Of a stretch of 64,000 nucleotides of DNA, positions 18,301-28,164 are shown one piece after another. The DNA is from Escherichia coli. Lineage in GTDB: Bacteria > Pseudomonadota > Gammaproteobacteria > Enterobacterales > Enterobacteriaceae. A program made the position numbers and the translations under genes. The notes beneath the pieces were generated by a model. That model saw nothing but the letters and a program-made list of their open reading frames with translations. It had not been told where the DNA came from and ran no database searches. The stretch lies in assembly GCF_011881725.1 (NCBI RefSeq), contig NZ_JAATUR010000015.1, positions 29,554 to 93,553 of the forward strand. The letters run 5' to 3'. Within the stretch, counting starts at the first letter, position 1. Each line of letters starts with the position of its first letter.

Positions 18301-20313
18301 CTAAGAGGCCAGCGTACCTTGCGGCGGCGCTTGCTCAAGTTGCGAAAGTGAGCAGTATAGTCGCCAGACAATCGCCGCCAGTTCACGGGCGGCAGGTTGA
18401 TGATGACGGGCAAGGGCATCACAAATACGTTGTAACTCTTCAAGTGTGGCCGCCAGTGATTTTTGCTGAACGCCACGCTCACTCATCACTCCCCGCAACA
18501 GAGAAATACAGTTATCCCGTACTTGTGATAACGGATCAGAACGCGACTCCCACTCGCGCAATTGCCAGACAACATGCGAGCAGTTCAGTAGCACCACCCC
18601 CCAACGTAATAACCAGCGGCGCGCTAGCGCATCCTGGCTGTTACTCAACTGACTGACGTGATGATACGTGAGAGATTCAAATTCGTTCTCGTTGTGTATC
18701 GGGCGACGGCTGAGTTGATCGACAAAATCCCGGCGCAGCGCGCGAATATGGCGTCGGCTTTTACGAGCATCCGATCCCGGACGCAGAATGGCGAACGCCA
18801 ACCACGCCAGCGCCACGCCAACGATTTTCGCCAGATTATCGTTAAGAAAATCTGCGAAATCATACATCGGAGGATTGGTGACGGCGATAAACGATCCCAT
18901 AAAAACAATCAGTTGCCCCCATAATGCGGCTTGTTTTGGCATTTGTATTTTGAGTAGCTGCATTGTTGCCAGCAGGGGGAAAAGAAACAGCAAAAATTGC
19001 CATAGCTCGCTAATTTGAACCATCAGGCCAAATTTAACCACAAAGCTAAATAGCGAAAGTAACACCAGCGTGCGCATCAACAGTGACAACGACTTAAACG
19101 GTGCCGCGACGACGGAGTAGAGTACACAGCTAATTGCTGCCAGCGTTAATGCATTGGCACCGGCATCCCATTGCGAAGCAATACTCCATGCGCCAATCAT
19201 CATCAATGTGCTAAAGGTTCGCAGCCCGCTCCACATAGCTTCGGCGTTATCGGTATGACGTGCCAGACCGGAAGTTCGAGGGAGTCTGTCATGAACATCT
19301 ACACCGCTTTGCAGACGATGTAATTCCTGACTACTTTGCAGATAAAGGCGGCAAAAATAACGTAGTCGCTGCCAGAAAGCGACGTGCCGGTAGTCGGCGA
19401 CGTTGGTCGGACGTAGCGGGGCAATAATACGTGCGACGGTGTAAAAATCTGTTTGCGAACTGGCGAGCGCCGTCAGTAACAGTTCGAGAATTTCTCGTGT
19501 GGCACCTGGCGGTGAAGGCCAGTTGAGCAACATTCGTCGCAGGCTGGAGATGACGCTGGTTATACGTAATTGTTGGTGGAGCAGCGCATTAAGGCGCGCA
19601 TTTTGCTCGCGAAAACGATAGTGGCTCCAGAAAGCCTGAATACGCAGTAAATTCAAGGTCAGTATCTGCCCAATCACCCCTTCATGTGCTGTGCGAATGG
19701 CATCGGTTGTTTCAGGCTGCCAGAGCAAACTGGCATGTTCCAGTAATCTGGCGTGCATGTTTTTCAATGCGGTTAAAAGAGCTGTAGCATCGGAACTGCT
19801 CGGCAGGATCATCATCATCATGCCGCCGCACAGAATACCGACTATCACCTCGCACACGCGCGCCTGAGCGATATCCCACAGCTGGCTGGCCTCAGTAATA
19901 TTGACCATCGGAAAGGCGATGATGGCTGCAGTGTATCCCGCCAGTTGAAATGCATATGCTACGTTATTCGTGAAGTGCGCACAGGCCCAGGTACAAAAGC
20001 CAAGCCACGCCGACATGCTCAATAGAAAAAACCACGGCTCGTTGAGCGTATGTCCGGCAAGAAGCAGTGCCGCGATGGCTCCCAGCAAACTGCCAGCGAT
20101 GCGTCCGAGGCTTTTGCTGATGACCCCGCCAACCGTTGGGAAACTCACCACAGCGGCTGACGTCATTGCCCAGTAGGGTTCGTCCAGGTTTAAATAATAA
20201 GCAACAGCAAGCGCCAGACACATGGCAAGGGTATTGCGTAACGCATAACGCCATTGTGCCAGCGTGGCCTTAAACCAGGGCAGGTTGCGCAGGGACCATG
20301 ACCAGACGTTCAT
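18301..20313 (-). CDS. ydhK: FUSC/AaeB-family efflux protein YdhK
   Basis: A 670-residue inner-membrane protein of the fusaric acid resistance (FUSC/AaeB) family: an N-terminal block of about five to six helices (residues 20-180), a long soluble domain, a second helix block (about 370-510), and a basic cytoplasmic tail. It is the last gene of ydhI-ydhJ-ydhK, an aaeXAB-like operon, suggesting export of aromatic acids or similar compounds together with YdhJ. Its ATG overlaps the ydhJ stop (TAATG). Substrate unknown. Confidence 0.9.
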   Translation of the reverse strand: MNVWSWSLRNLPWFKATLAQWRYALRNTLAMCLALAVAYYLNLDEPYWAMTSAAVVSFPTVGGVISKSLGRIAGSLLGAIAALLLAGHTLNEPWFFLLSMSAWLGFCTWACAHFTNNVAYAFQLAGYTAAIIAFPMVNITEASQLWDIAQARVCEVIVGILCGGMMMMILPSSSDATALLTALKNMHARLLEHASLLWQPETTDAIRTAHEGVIGQILTLNLLRIQAFWSHYRFREQNARLNALLHQQLRITSVISSLRRMLLNWPSPPGATREILELLLTALASSQTDFYTVARIIAPLRPTNVADYRHVAFWQRLRYFCRLYLQSSQELHRLQSGVDVHDRLPRTSGLARHTDNAEAMWSGLRTFSTLMMIGAWSIASQWDAGANALTLAAISCVLYSVVAAPFKSLSLLMRTLVLLSLFSFVVKFGLMVQISELWQFLLFLFPLLATMQLLKIQMPKQAALWGQLIVFMGSFIAVTNPPMYDFADFLNDNLAKIVGVALAWLAFAILRPGSDARKSRRHIRALRRDFVDQLSRRPIHNENEFESLTYHHVSQLSNSQDALARRWLLRWGVVLLNCSHVVWQLREWESRSDPLSQVRDNCISLLRGVMSERGVQQKSLAATLEELQRICDALARHHQPAARELAAIVWRLYCSLSQLEQAPPQGTLAS

Positions 20314-21170
20314 TACTGACCTACTGCGATACTACAGGTCGTGCCGGATACCAGCGTGACATCGCTGGGAACATTATCAAGGGCAAAGCGAACAGGGACG
20401 CGCTGGGCGAGACGAACCCAGGGAACGTTAGGTTTTACATCTGGAATCAAGCTGGAATCACTTTCAACGCTCTGATCATAAATCGCCCGTCCGATGCTGG
20501 AGACGTGACCCCGTAACGTTTTGTTGTCGCTATAGAGTGTAATTTGTGCTGGTGCACCTTCACGGATATGACGCAATTTGGTTTCTTCAAAATAACCAAC
20601 GACATAAAACGAGTGGCTGTCGACAAGGGCAAACAGCGGTTTTCCGGTGTCGGCGTAGTCGCCGATGCGAGTAGTCAGATTAGTCACCCATCCACTCACC
20701 GGGGCCCGAATTTCCGTTTGCGCCAGTTGCCATTGTGCCTGTTTCAGTGTTGCTTGTGCGGCATCGACACTGGCCTGCATCGCTTTAACATTGAGGTTTG
20801 CCGTGTCCAGTTCTTCGGCAGAGATAAAATTTTGCGAGAGATGACGGCGGCGGTTGGCCTCATTATTGGCTCTGGCAAGATCAGACTGTGCTTTCACCAG
20901 TTGGGCCTGGGCATTCAGTTCGGCAATGTGGAAGGGTGTTTTATCAATAGTGAACAGAATATCGCCAGCGTTAACCAACAGGTTGTCTTTTATATTCATC
21001 TCAACAATACGTCCGGACACTTGTGGTGTGATAGCGACCTGTTCTGCGCGTACTTTGCCATCCCGCGTCCACGGTGACTGCATGTAATAGTTCCATAGCC
21101 ACCATCCGGCGAGAACGGCAACTACTGCTACAATTATTGTTGAGAAATACTTAATTGTTTTAATTGACAT
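20313..21170 (-). CDS. ydhJ: HlyD-family membrane fusion protein YdhJ
   Basis: A 285-residue periplasmic adaptor (AaeA-like): N-terminal anchor helix (residues about 7-27), biotinyl-lipoyl-like halves around [14 protein letters not shown] and [12 protein letters not shown], and a helical hairpin of about 80 residues between them. The upstream in-frame ATG would add 12 residues that overlap ydhI; the ATG at 21170 sits two bases downstream of the ydhI stop. It probably couples YdhK to an outer-membrane channel. Confidence 0.92.
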   Translation of the reverse strand: MSIKTIKYFSTIIVAVVAVLAGWWLWNYYMQSPWTRDGKVRAEQVAITPQVSGRIVEMNIKDNLLVNAGDILFTIDKTPFHIAELNAQAQLVKAQSDLARANNEANRRRHLSQNFISAEELDTANLNVKAMQASVDAAQATLKQAQWQLAQTEIRAPVSGWVTNLTTRIGDYADTGKPLFALVDSHSFYVVGYFEETKLRHIREGAPAQITLYSDNKTLRGHVSSIGRAIYDQSVESDSSLIPDVKPNVPWVRLAQRVPVRFALDNVPSDVTLVSGTTCSIAVGQ

Positions 21171-21172
21171 AG

Positions 21173-21409
21173 TTACCACGCAATCAATATTGCCAGGGCG
21201 AAGCATACGCAGATCGCAAATAGCGACAAATCCATTAACAAGGGATGCCAGATATCGCCCGCGTAGATCCAGTCGCGAAGCAGGCGGTGTATGACAAGCC
21301 AGACGACAAATCCAAGCGCGAACGCTTTGAAAAACGGAGGAAAGTAGACAGATGCACCGAACACCAGATCTTGTAGGGGCAATCCTGTTGCACTATGCAT
21401 AAACTTCAC
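21173..21409 (-). CDS. ydhI: DUF1656 membrane protein YdhI (AaeX-like)
   Basis: A 78-residue protein with two transmembrane helices (about residues 20-42 and 57-77), DUF1656. It is the first gene of the ydhIJK efflux-type operon, in the position held by aaeX in aaeXAB. Divergent from slyA with a 200-bp AT-rich spacer that probably holds both promoters. Confidence 0.9.
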   Translation of the reverse strand: MKFMHSATGLPLQDLVFGASVYFPPFFKAFALGFVVWLVIHRLLRDWIYAGDIWHPLLMDLSLFAICVCFALAILIAW

Positions 21410-21609
21410 AAAATAGATTCCTTTAAGGCTGGATTTATTGCTTTAGATTAATAAATATTGTTTATGTGAGAGAAAATTACACGCTATTTCTGAAAAGCAT
21501 GTCTGACGGTAAGCAAATGCAGCAATCCATTTGTTTTAGCAATACAATTGCTGCACACTATTCTAAAAGCTGTATAATATCTTAGCAAGCTAATTATAAG
21601 GAGATGAAA

Positions 21610-22044
21610 TTGGAATCGCCACTAGGTTCTGATCTGGCACGGTTGGTGCGCATATGGCGTGCTCTGATAGACCATCGCCTGAAACCCCTGGAGTTAACGC
21701 AAACCCATTGGGTGACGTTGCACAATATACATCAGTTACCTCCAGACCAGTCGCAAATTCAACTGGCAAAAGCGATCGGCATTGAGCAGCCATCACTGGT
21801 TCGTACGTTGGACCAACTGGAAGAAAAAGAGTTAATTTCGCGTCAAACATGTCCCAGCGATCGGCGGGCCAAACGTATTAAACTGACGGAAAAGGCGGAA
21901 CCGCTGATTAGCGAAATGGAAGCAGTTATTAACAAGACCCGGGCAGAAATTTTGGATGGAATTTCAGCAGAGGAACTGGAACAACTGATTAGGCTCATTG
22001 CAAAACTTGAGCATAATATTACTGAGTTACAGGCCAAAGGGTGA
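21610..22044 (+). CDS. slyA: MarR-family regulator SlyA
   Basis: A 144-residue MarR/SlyA winged-helix dimer that counters H-NS silencing and controls envelope and virulence-type genes. The winged helix covers [27 protein letters not shown] to [13 protein letters not shown] (residues about 49-90). I choose the TTG at 21610: the AAGGAG (21598-21603) lies directly against the ATG at 21604, too close for initiation, and is 6 nt from the TTG; this also reproduces the 144-residue K-12 product. Confidence 0.94.
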   Translation: MESPLGSDLARLVRIWRALIDHRLKPLELTQTHWVTLHNIHQLPPDQSQIQLAKAIGIEQPSLVRTLDQLEEKELISRQTCPSDRRAKRIKLTEKAEPLISEMEAVINKTRAEILDGISAEELEQLIRLIAKLEHNITELQAKG

Positions 22045-22090
22045 AATAAAGGGGGCGTGTGGTCAGTTTGCTGACCACACGTCAACTTGT

Positions 22091-22558
22091 TTAGCGCGGG
22101 GATACCGTCACCTGGCTGCCGTTGCTGGCCAGAACGACACGTTGTCCTGGAGAGAAATGTGTATTGCCCTGTTTCTGTACCACCATGATGGTGTTGCCGT
22201 CATCTTTACGAATTTCCAGCTCCACACCCTGTGTTTTGTTCATTGCGCTCTGTACGCCCTGACCGGCTACGCCACCCGCGACGGCGCCTGCTGCGGTAGC
22301 CAAAGAGCGTCCAGTTCCGCCACCAACGGTATTACCAAGAAAACCACCGAGAACCGCACCGCCAATTGCGCCGATGACGTTGGAATCATCACCGCCCTGA
22401 ATTTGTACCTGCCGTACGTTAACAATTGTGCCATAGCTGACATTCTGCACTTGCTTCGCTTCAGAGGCAGTATAAACATCGCCAGATAGGGTATCGTTGT
22501 TAACACAACCAACAAGAGAAAGGCCTACCATTGATACAACCAGCACGCGTTTAATCAT
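22091..22558 (-). CDS. slyB: Outer-membrane lipoprotein SlyB
   Basis: A 155-residue lipoprotein: signal peptide with lipobox LVGC (Cys18), then a central glycine-zipper segment (GAIGGAVLGGFLGNTVGGG) that can insert in membranes, and a C-terminal beta domain. SlyB is a PhoPQ-regulated protein that forms rings around outer-membrane proteins during envelope stress. A PhoP box lies upstream with ideal spacing to a -10 box. Convergent with slyA. Confidence 0.97.
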   Translation of the reverse strand: MIKRVLVVSMVGLSLVGCVNNDTLSGDVYTASEAKQVQNVSYGTIVNVRQVQIQGGDDSNVIGAIGGAVLGGFLGNTVGGGTGRSLATAAGAVAGGVAGQGVQSAMNKTQGVELEIRKDDGNTIMVVQKQGNTHFSPGQRVVLASNGSQVTVSPR

Positions 22559-22664
22559 TGAAAAATCTCCTGATTACCATGAAACGCCTCACAAGCATCC
22601 CTAATGGTCAAAGTAAATCGCATTAGTATAACCATTATTACATGTTCCACTAAAGCATGATTAA

Positions 22665-22699
22665 ATCATAAGTAGAGCAAGGTTAACCAAGTATAAACA
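22665..22699 (-). promoter_or_regulatory. PhoP box and -10 of slyB
   Basis: On the minus strand TGTTTA (22694-22699), 5 bp, GGTTAA (22683-22688), 12 bp, then TATGAT (22665-22670). This is the canonical PhoP direct repeat (T/G)GTTTA-N5-(T/G)GTTTA at the class II distance from a -10 hexamer. Confidence 0.85.
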
Positions 22700-22832
22700 A
22701 AACATTCATATTAGTTATTGATGTGAATATAATCTTTAACTACCAATGATAAAAATCGGCTCTTAGGCATGGAATTCGCGAAAAGTTTGTGTTTGAGTGG
22801 TGCGCAAACATCAGGTTGAAAAAGGATGAACG

Positions 22833-23954
22833 ATGAAATCAGGCCGCTTTATTGGTGTTATGTCAGGTACTAGCCTGGATGGTGTCGATGTTGTATTGGC
22901 GACGATCGATGAACACCGGGTGGCGCAGCAGGCCAGTTTGAGCTGGCCGATTCCTCCGTCACTCAAACAGGCGGTGCTGGATATTTGCCAGGGGCAACAG
23001 CTTACGCTCTCTCAGTTTGGTCAACTGGATACCCGACTAGGCTGCTTATTTGCGGATGCCGTTAACGCGCTATTAAAAGCAGAAAATTTACAGCCGCAAG
23101 ATATCGTGGCTATCGGTTGTCATGGTCAGACCGTCTGGCATGAACCCATGGGCGTCGCGCCACATACGCTACAGATTGGGGATAACAATCAAATTGTTGC
23201 GCGGACTGGAATAACTGTCGTCGGGGATTTTCGCCGTCGCGATATCGCCTTAGGAGGTCAAGGCGCCCCGTTGGTACCTGCCTTCCATCACGCATTGTTG
23301 GCCCATCCTACTGAGCGACGAATGGTGCTCAATATTGGCGGCATCGCTAATTTGTCATTGCTCATTCCTGGGCAACCGGTAGGGGGCTACGATACCGGAC
23401 CGGGCAACATGCTAATGGACGCATGGATCTCGCGTCAGGTCGGTAAACCTTATGATAAAGACGCTGAGTGGGCTCGGGCGGGCAAGGTTATTCTGCCGCT
23501 GCTGCAAAACATGCTTAGCGATCCGTATTTTTCCCAACCGGCCCCCAAAAGCACCGGGCGTGAATACTTTAACTATGCCTGGCTGGAACGCTATTTGCGC
23601 CATTTCCCGGGCGTTGAGCCCCGTGATGTCCAGGCAACACTGGCGGAACTTACAGCCGTGACCATTTCTGACCAGGTATTGCTAAGCGGTGGCTGCGATC
23701 GATTGATGGTGTGTGGTGGTGGTAGTCGCAATCCGTTGCTCATGGCGCGTCTGGCTGCATTACTGCCAGGTACTGAAGTGACCACCACCGATGCTGTTGG
23801 CATTAGCGGCGATGACATGGAAGCGTTAGCCTTTGCATGGCTTGCCTGGCGAACGCTGGCTGGGTTGCCCGGCAATCTACCTTCAGTTACCGGCGCAAGC
23901 GAGGAGACGGTGCTGGGCGCTATTTTCCCTGCAAACCCGCGATATCAGAGTTAA
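22833..23954 (+). CDS. anmK: Anhydro-N-acetylmuramic acid kinase
   Basis: A 373-residue sugar kinase that phosphorylates and opens 1,6-anhydroMurNAc to MurNAc-6-phosphate in murein recycling. ATP-binding motif [12 protein letters not shown] at residues 8-19. The region [19 protein letters not shown] carries substrate-contact residues. The second phosphate loop is [10 protein letters not shown], with [12 protein letters not shown] following. The protein ends ANPRYQS: four residues longer than the K-12 form as I remember it (ending ANP), suggesting a changed stop position. mliC starts 84 bp downstream. Confidence 0.96.
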   Translation: MKSGRFIGVMSGTSLDGVDVVLATIDEHRVAQQASLSWPIPPSLKQAVLDICQGQQLTLSQFGQLDTRLGCLFADAVNALLKAENLQPQDIVAIGCHGQTVWHEPMGVAPHTLQIGDNNQIVARTGITVVGDFRRRDIALGGQGAPLVPAFHHALLAHPTERRMVLNIGGIANLSLLIPGQPVGGYDTGPGNMLMDAWISRQVGKPYDKDAEWARAGKVILPLLQNMLSDPYFSQPAPKSTGREYFNYAWLERYLRHFPGVEPRDVQATLAELTAVTISDQVLLSGGCDRLMVCGGGSRNPLLMARLAALLPGTEVTTTDAVGISGDDMEALAFAWLAWRTLAGLPGNLPSVTGASEETVLGAIFPANPRYQS

Positions 23955-24038
23955 CTGAATTTTTCTTACTGCGACTGCCGTTACACTTGGAAGTTGAGGA
24001 GGGCGTATTGCCCTCCGGACCAGGAAAGTCTTCGGGAT

Positions 24039-24368
24039 ATGTTTATGAAAAAACTGTTACTACTTTGTCTGCCGGTATTTCTTACCGGCTGTAGCGCGTT
24101 TAATCAACTGGTTGAGCGCATGCAAACTGATACGCTGGAATACCAGTGTGATGAAAAACCGTTGACGGTCAAACTGAATAATCCGCGTCAGGAAGTCAGT
24201 TTTGTTTACGATAATCAATTGCTGCATCTCAAACAGGGCATTTCCGCGTCTGGTGCACGTTACACCGATGGGATCTATGTTTTCTGGTCGAAAGGTGAGG
24301 AAGCAACTGTCTATAAACGTGATCGCATCGTCTTGAATAACTGTCAGTTACAAAATCCACAGCGTTGA
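24039..24368 (+). CDS. mliC: Membrane-bound C-type lysozyme inhibitor MliC (YdhA)
   Basis: A 109-residue lipoprotein that inhibits host C-type lysozyme. Signal peptide and lipobox LTGC (Cys18), then the MliC beta-barrel with the conserved stretches [24 protein letters not shown] and the C-terminal disulfide Cys in LNNCQL. The start at 24039 (MFMKKLL) gives a signal peptide of normal length; upstream in-frame ATG 23994 would add 15 non-hydrophobic residues. Confidence 0.93.
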   Translation: MFMKKLLLLCLPVFLTGCSAFNQLVERMQTDTLEYQCDEKPLTVKLNNPRQEVSFVYDNQLLHLKQGISASGARYTDGIYVFWSKGEEATVYKRDRIVLNNCQLQNPQR

Positions 24369-24426
24369 GATTTTTCCAGGGGCGGCGCACAATAGCGTCA
24401 CCCACTGACAATCCGTAAAGAAAACC

Positions 24427-25083
24427 ATGGCTGATAACGACGAATTGCAGAAAATCGCGCATTTGCGCCGCGAATACACAAAAGGCGGTTTACGCCGCCG
24501 CGATCTTCCCGCCGATCCTTTAACCCTTTTTGAACGCTGGCTTTCTCAGGCCTGTGAAGCCAAACTGACTGACCCTACCGCGATGGTCGTCGCCACCGTT
24601 GATGAACATGGCCAACCATATCAACGTATTGTGTTACTCAAACATTACGATGAAAAAGGCATGGTGTTTTACACCAACCTTGGCAGCCGTAAAGCACACC
24701 AGATCGAAAATAACCCGCGCGTAAGCCTGCTTTTCCCGTGGCATACCCTTGAACGCCAGGTGATGGTGATCGGTAAAGCGGAACGTCTTTCGACTCTCGA
24801 AGTAATGAAATATTTTCATAGCCGGCCGCGTGATAGCCAGATTGGCGCGTGGGTATCGAAACAGTCCAGCCGCATTTCTGCCCGTGGGATCCTTGAAAGC
24901 AAATTCCTGGAATTGAAGCAGAAGTTTCAACAGGGCGAAGTTCCGTTGCCGAGTTTTTGGGGCGGTTTTCGTGTCAGCCTTGAACAAGTTGAGTTCTGGC
25001 AGGGCGGAGAGCATCGGCTGCATGACCGCTTTTTGTACCAGCGTGAAAACGAGGTGTGGAAAATCGATCGCCTTGCACCCTGA
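24427..25083 (+). CDS. pdxH: Pyridoxine/pyridoxamine 5'-phosphate oxidase
   Basis: A 218-residue FMN-dependent oxidase making pyridoxal 5'-phosphate from PNP or PMP, the last step of vitamin B6 synthesis and salvage. FMN-binding stretch [19 protein letters not shown] and [11 protein letters not shown] are present, as are the [16 protein letters not shown] loop and the C-terminal signature [14 protein letters not shown]. It precedes tyrS and pdxY, with which it shares a B6/translation neighbourhood conserved in enterics. Confidence 0.98.
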   Translation: MADNDELQKIAHLRREYTKGGLRRRDLPADPLTLFERWLSQACEAKLTDPTAMVVATVDEHGQPYQRIVLLKHYDEKGMVFYTNLGSRKAHQIENNPRVSLLFPWHTLERQVMVIGKAERLSTLEVMKYFHSRPRDSQIGAWVSKQSSRISARGILESKFLELKQKFQQGEVPLPSFWGGFRVSLEQVEFWQGGEHRLHDRFLYQRENEVWKIDRLAP

Positions 25084-25211
25084 AAAGATGCAAAAATCTT
25101 GCTTTAATCGCTGGTACTCCTGATTCCGGCACTTTATTCTATGTCTCTTTCGCATCTGGCGAAAAGTCGTGTACCGGCAAAGGTGCAGTCGTTATATACA
25201 TGGAGATTTTG

Positions 25212-26486
25212 ATGGCAAGCAGTAACTTGATTAAACAATTGCAAGAGCGGGGGCTGGTGGCCCAGGTGACGGACGAAGAAGCGTTAGCAGAGCGACTGGC
25301 GCAAGGCCCGATCGCGCTCTATTGCGGCTTCGATCCTACCGCTGACAGCTTGCATTTGGGGCATCTTGTTCCATTGTTATGCCTGAAACGCTTCCAGCAG
25401 GCGGGCCACAAGCCGGTTGCGCTGGTAGGCGGCGCGACGGGTCTGATTGGCGACCCGAGCTTCAAAGCTGCCGAGCGTAAGCTGAACACTGAAGAAACTG
25501 TTCAGGAGTGGGTGGACAAAATCCGCAAGCAGGTTGCCCCGTTCCTCGATTTCGACTGCGGAGAAAACTCTGCTATCGCAGCGAACAACTATGACTGGTT
25601 CGGCAATATGAATGTGCTGACCTTCCTGCGCGATATCGGCAAACACTTCTCCGTTAACCAGATGATCAACAAAGAAGCGGTTAAGCAGCGTCTCAACCGT
25701 GAAGATCAGGGGATCTCGTTCACCGAGTTTTCCTACAACCTGTTGCAGGGCTATGACTTTGCCTGCCTGAACAAACAGTACGGTGTGGCGTTGCAAATCG
25801 GCGGTTCTGACCAGTGGGGTAACATCACCTCTGGTATCGATCTGACCCGTCGTCTGCATCAGAACCAGGTGTTTGGCCTGACCGTTCCGCTGATCACCAA
25901 AGCAGACGGCACTAAATTTGGTAAAACTGAAGGCGGTGCCGTCTGGTTGGATCCGAAGAAAACCAGCCCGTACAAATTCTACCAGTTCTGGATCAACACT
26001 GCGGATGCCGACGTTTACCGCTTCCTGAAGTTCTTCACCTTTATGAGTATTGAAGAGATCAATGCCCTCGAAGAAGAAGACAAAAACAGCGGTAAAGCCC
26101 CACGCGCCCAGTATGTGTTGGCGGAGCAGGTGACGCGTCTTGTTCACGGTGAAGAAGGCTTGCAAGCAGCAAAACGTATTACCGAGTGCCTGTTCAGCGG
26201 TTCTTTGAGTGCGCTGAGTGAAGCGGACTTCGAACAACTGGCGCAGGACGGTGTACCGATGGTTGAGATGGAAAAAGGCGCTGATCTGATGCAGGCTCTG
26301 GTTGATTCTGAACTGCAACCTTCCCGTGGTCAGGCGCGTAAAACTATCGCGTCCAATGCCATCACCATTAACGGTGAAAAACAGTCCGATCCTGAATACT
26401 TCTTTAAAGAAGAAGATCGTCTGTTTGGTCGTTATACCTTACTGCGTCGCGGTAAAAAGAATTACTGCCTGATTTGCTGGAAATAA
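25212..26486 (+). CDS. tyrS: Tyrosyl-tRNA synthetase
   Basis: A 424-residue class I aminoacyl-tRNA synthetase. HIGH-type signature HLGH at residues 48-51; KMSKS equivalent KFGKT near 235; a C-terminal S4-like RNA-binding domain ([20 protein letters not shown]). I use the ATG at 25212 (MASSNLI), preceded by TGGAGATTTTG; the long in-frame extension back to 25056 overlaps pdxH and is not part of the protein. Essential cytoplasmic enzyme. Confidence 0.98.
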   Translation: MASSNLIKQLQERGLVAQVTDEEALAERLAQGPIALYCGFDPTADSLHLGHLVPLLCLKRFQQAGHKPVALVGGATGLIGDPSFKAAERKLNTEETVQEWVDKIRKQVAPFLDFDCGENSAIAANNYDWFGNMNVLTFLRDIGKHFSVNQMINKEAVKQRLNREDQGISFTEFSYNLLQGYDFACLNKQYGVALQIGGSDQWGNITSGIDLTRRLHQNQVFGLTVPLITKADGTKFGKTEGGAVWLDPKKTSPYKFYQFWINTADADVYRFLKFFTFMSIEEINALEEEDKNSGKAPRAQYVLAEQVTRLVHGEEGLQAAKRITECLFSGSLSALSEADFEQLAQDGVPMVEMEKGADLMQALVDSELQPSRGQARKTIASNAITINGEKQSDPEYFFKEEDRLFGRYTLLRRGKKNYCLICWK

Positions 26487-26502
26487 TGCTTTAAGTTGAA
26501 AG

Positions 26503-26534
26503 GGGGAGTGAGAAATCACTCCCCTTGATTTTTT
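26503..26534 (+). terminator. Intrinsic terminator of tyrS
   Basis: A 9-bp perfect stem GGGGAGTGA / TCACTCCCC with a GAAA tetraloop, then TTGATTTTTT. It ends 11 bp before the pdxY start, so pdxY needs read-through or a promoter overlapping this hairpin. Confidence 0.85.
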
Positions 26535-26545
26535 ATACAGGGAAC

Positions 26546-27409
26546 ATGATGAAAAATATTCTCGCTATCCAGTCTCACGTTGTTTATGGTCATGCGGGTA
26601 ACAGTGCGGCGGAGTTTCCGATGCGCCGCCTGGGGGCGAATGTCTGGCCGTTGAACACAGTTCAATTTTCTAATCACACTCAATACGGCAAATGGACTGG
26701 CTGCGTGATGCCGCCAAGCCATTTAACCGAAATTGTGCAGGGCATTGCCGCCATCGATAAATTACACACTTGTGATGCCGTACTTAGTGGTTATCTGGGT
26801 TCGGCGGAGCAGGGCGAGCATATCCTCGGTATTGTCCGTCAGGTGAAAGCGGTAAATCCAGAGGCAAAATATTTTTGTGACCCAGTAATGGGGCATCCTG
26901 AAAAAGGGTGTATTGTTGCGCCGGGCGTAGCGGAGTTTCACGTGCGTCACGGCTTGCCTGCGAGCGATATTATCGCGCCGAATCTGGTTGAACTGGAAAT
27001 CCTCTGTGAGCATCCGGTAAACAATGTCGAAGAAGCGGTTCAGGCAGCGCGCGAGCTCATTGCACAAGGTCCGCAAATTGTCTTGGTTAAACATCTGGCG
27101 CGAGCTGGCTACAGCCGTGATCGTTTTGAAATGCTGCTGGTCACCGCCGATGAAGCCTGGCATATCAGCCGTCCGCTGGTGGATTTTGGTATGCGCCAGC
27201 CAGTTGGTGTTGGTGATGTAACGAGCGGTTTACTGCTGGTGAAACTTCTTCAGGGGGCAACGCTGCAGGAGGCTCTGGAACATGTGACGGCTGCGGTATA
27301 CGAAATCATGGTGACCACCAAAGCAATGCAAGAATATGAGCTGCAAGTGGTTGCTGCTCAGGATCGTATTGCCAAACCGGAACATTATTTCAGCGCAACG
27401 AAACTCTGA
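26546..27409 (+). CDS. pdxY: Pyridoxal kinase 1 PdxY
   Basis: A 287-residue ribokinase-superfamily kinase acting on pyridoxal in B6 salvage. N-terminal [17 protein letters not shown] binds substrate; [10 protein letters not shown] and the C-terminal catalytic motif [15 protein letters not shown] (with the catalytic Asp) are present. Start at ATG 26546 (MMKNILAIQ); the 7-codon in-frame extension lies inside the tyrS terminator and has no RBS. Convergent with gstA. Confidence 0.96.
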   Translation: MMKNILAIQSHVVYGHAGNSAAEFPMRRLGANVWPLNTVQFSNHTQYGKWTGCVMPPSHLTEIVQGIAAIDKLHTCDAVLSGYLGSAEQGEHILGIVRQVKAVNPEAKYFCDPVMGHPEKGCIVAPGVAEFHVRHGLPASDIIAPNLVELEILCEHPVNNVEEAVQAARELIAQGPQIVLVKHLARAGYSRDRFEMLLVTADEAWHISRPLVDFGMRQPVGVGDVTSGLLLVKLLQGATLQEALEHVTAAVYEIMVTTKAMQEYELQVVAAQDRIAKPEHYFSATKL

Positions 27410-27420
27410 AATATCTCATT

Positions 27421-27447
27421 TCGGCCCACAGCGGACCTGTGGGCCGA
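27421..27447. terminator. Hairpin between convergent pdxY and gstA
   Basis: An 11-bp perfect stem TCGGCCCACAG / CTGTGGGCCGA with a 5-base loop in the 44-bp spacer. GC-rich, without a long T-run on either side; a shared bidirectional stop is likely but not certain. Confidence 0.65.
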
Positions 27448-27453
27448 TGGCTA

Positions 27454-28059
27454 TTATTTCAAATTTTCCGCCAACAGTGCTTCTTGCACCTCCGGACGTT
27501 CAGCCATACGTTGCATGAATGCTGCGATGTGCTCTAAACCTTCCAGATTCAGTTTCACCGCGTATGCCCAGCGCAGAACCGTAAACAGATAGGCATCAGC
27601 AATCGTAAAACGTTGCCCACAGATCCAGTGTTCATCCTTCAGAGCATCGTTCACATATTGCAGTTTCTTCTCCAGCTGTGCGCGAACCGTTGGTTTGTAC
27701 TCTTCCGGTGTATCAGGGCGAAATAGTGGTGTGAAACCTTTATGCAGCTCGGTGGCGATGTAATTCAGCCATTCGATGGTTTTATAGCGGGATATACTGT
27801 TTACTGGTGCCAGCAAATGGCGGTCGGGGACGCTGTCGGCAAGATATTGCATAATCGCTACGCCTTCCGTCAGCAAAGTACCATCGTCCAGCAACAACGC
27901 AGGAACCTGTCCCTTAGGGTTAACGGCGAAGTAATCATCACCGTTTTCGAGACGTTTTTTCATTAAATCCACACTGACGAGCGTAAAGTCCTTTCCACTC
28001 TCACGCAGGGTGATATGGGAAGCGAGAGAGCAGGCACCCGGTTTGTAGAACAGTTTCAT
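27454..28059 (-). CDS. gstA: Glutathione S-transferase GstA
   Basis: A 201-residue beta-class glutathione transferase. The N-terminal thioredoxin-like domain begins [16 protein letters not shown], with Cys10 as the characteristic beta-class residue. The all-helical C-terminal domain includes [15 protein letters not shown], the family N-capping box. It conjugates glutathione to electrophiles and can protect from peroxide. Lies 105 bp downstream of dtpA, separated by the dtpA terminator. Confidence 0.96.
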   Translation of the reverse strand: MKLFYKPGACSLASHITLRESGKDFTLVSVDLMKKRLENGDDYFAVNPKGQVPALLLDDGTLLTEGVAIMQYLADSVPDRHLLAPVNSISRYKTIEWLNYIATELHKGFTPLFRPDTPEEYKPTVRAQLEKKLQYVNDALKDEHWICGQRFTIADAYLFTVLRWAYAVKLNLEGLEHIAAFMQRMAERPEVQEALLAENLK

Positions 28060-28108
28060 CGGTAACTCCTTTTGACTGTGGTTTAAAGTATGGTAGTGCG
28101 TCGCTGAA

Positions 28109-28142
28109 CAAAAAAAAAGCCGCTAACGAAAAGTTAGCGGCT
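28109..28142 (-). terminator. Intrinsic terminator of dtpA
   Basis: Perfect 10-bp stem AGCCGCTAAC / GTTAGCGGCT (28118-28127 and 28133-28142), followed on the minus strand by a run of about nine T residues (28109-28117). Textbook rho-independent terminator. Confidence 0.93.
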
Positions 28143-28164
28143 CATAAAAGAGTTTCCCTAAAAT

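Noticed and set aside
25056..25211. N-terminal extension of tyrS overlapping pdxH
   Set aside because: The standard TyrS start at 25212 has its own RBS; the extension is not part of the family.
25377..26318. 313-codon minus-strand ORF opposite tyrS
   Set aside because: Shadow of a highly biased essential gene; no RBS or family resemblance.
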